Positions 5,671 through 5,717 of a DNA stretch of 5,717 nt are shown piece by piece. The notes under the pieces are model-generated. The model did no database searches, was not told the DNA's origin, and worked only from the letters and a program-made list of their open reading frames with translations. The DNA is from an uncultured Ruminococcus sp. (GTDB taxonomy: Bacteria; Bacillota; Clostridia; Oscillospirales; Acutalibacteraceae): assembly GCA_902773045.1 (NCBI GenBank), contig CACYDE010000213.1:1-5717 (forward strand). Reading direction: 5' to 3'. Each line of letters starts with the position of its first letter. Position 1 is the stretch's first letter. A program made the translations under genes and the position numbers.

Positions 5671-5717
5671 ATGCTCGAAACACTTGATTTTATGCAGGTT
5701 TCAAAGACATTTGAACA
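5671..5717 (+). CDS. possible start of a rightward reading frame, cut by the window edge
   Basis: ATG at 5671 opens 15 codons (MLETLDFMQVSKTFE) to the window end. Only a weak AGG (5659-5661) precedes it, and the ATG lies in the loop of a predicted hairpin. The peptide is not recognised; it could equally be chance. Confidence 0.15.
   Translation, partial: MLETLDFMQVSKTFE

Larger units (their letters stand above)
5437..5717. other. non-coding region downstream of the TPR gene
   Basis: No convincing gene. It holds the 16-bp palindrome, a 7-bp hairpin TTTGGTG/CACCAAA (5620-5626 with 5637-5643) and a 10-bp hairpin with one G-U pair, AAAATCAGGT/ACTTGATTTT (5653-5662 with 5682-5691). The sequence is AT-rich from about 5560 on. 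Confidence 0.6.

Noticed and set aside
5565..5717. Minus-strand frame of 50 codons entering from the right edge
   Set aside because: Open through AT-rich DNA but with a low-complexity, unrecognised product and overlapping hairpins; the start is outside the window, so it cannot be supported.

Overview
The window looks like an accessory (defence-type) locus of a low-to-mid GC Gram-positive bacterium. Strong AAGGAGG/AGGGAGG ribosome binding sites, a GTG start, extended -10 promoter sequence and Lys/Glu/Ile-rich proteins fit a Clostridia/Ruminococcus-like gut or rumen Firmicute. That assignment is an inference from style; no marker gene is present.

Layout. (1) Bases 41-1615, minus strand: a 524-residue TIR-NACHT protein, with an N-terminal TIR (putative NAD+-cleaving) domain and a STAND/NACHT-type NTPase with clear Walker A and B. 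It stops soon after the NTPase core, so it has no obvious C-terminal sensor. (2) Bases 1616-1838: a divergent intergenic region with a convincing minus-strand promoter, a weaker plus-strand promoter and both ribosome binding sites. (3) Bases 1839-5436, plus strand: one large gene read in three successive frames. Joined, it encodes about 1199 residues: a four-cysteine zinc ribbon, a TIR domain, a NACHT-like STAND NTPase and eight 48-residue TPR units. Two 1-nt frame breaks interrupt it, one at a T6 run (1963-1968) just inside the TIR domain and one at an A7 run (5005-5011) in the seventh TPR unit. Both are repaired by re-reading or adding one base in the homopolymer. (4) Bases 5437-5717: no convincing gene; a perfect 16-bp inverted repeat and two weaker hairpins.

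Working together (inference): two unrelated-looking TIR-STAND proteins are encoded back to back from one 223-bp control region. By analogy with bacterial NLR-like (bNACHT/Avs-type) and TIR anti-phage systems, each could sense an infection cue through its C-terminal part, oligomerise through the NTPase and activate TIR-mediated NAD+ depletion or signalling. The most unusual point is that the larger sensor is out of frame at two homopolymers. This could be sequencing error, recent inactivation, phase variation, or recoding; the A7 site has the exact phase of a classical -1 slippery heptamer.
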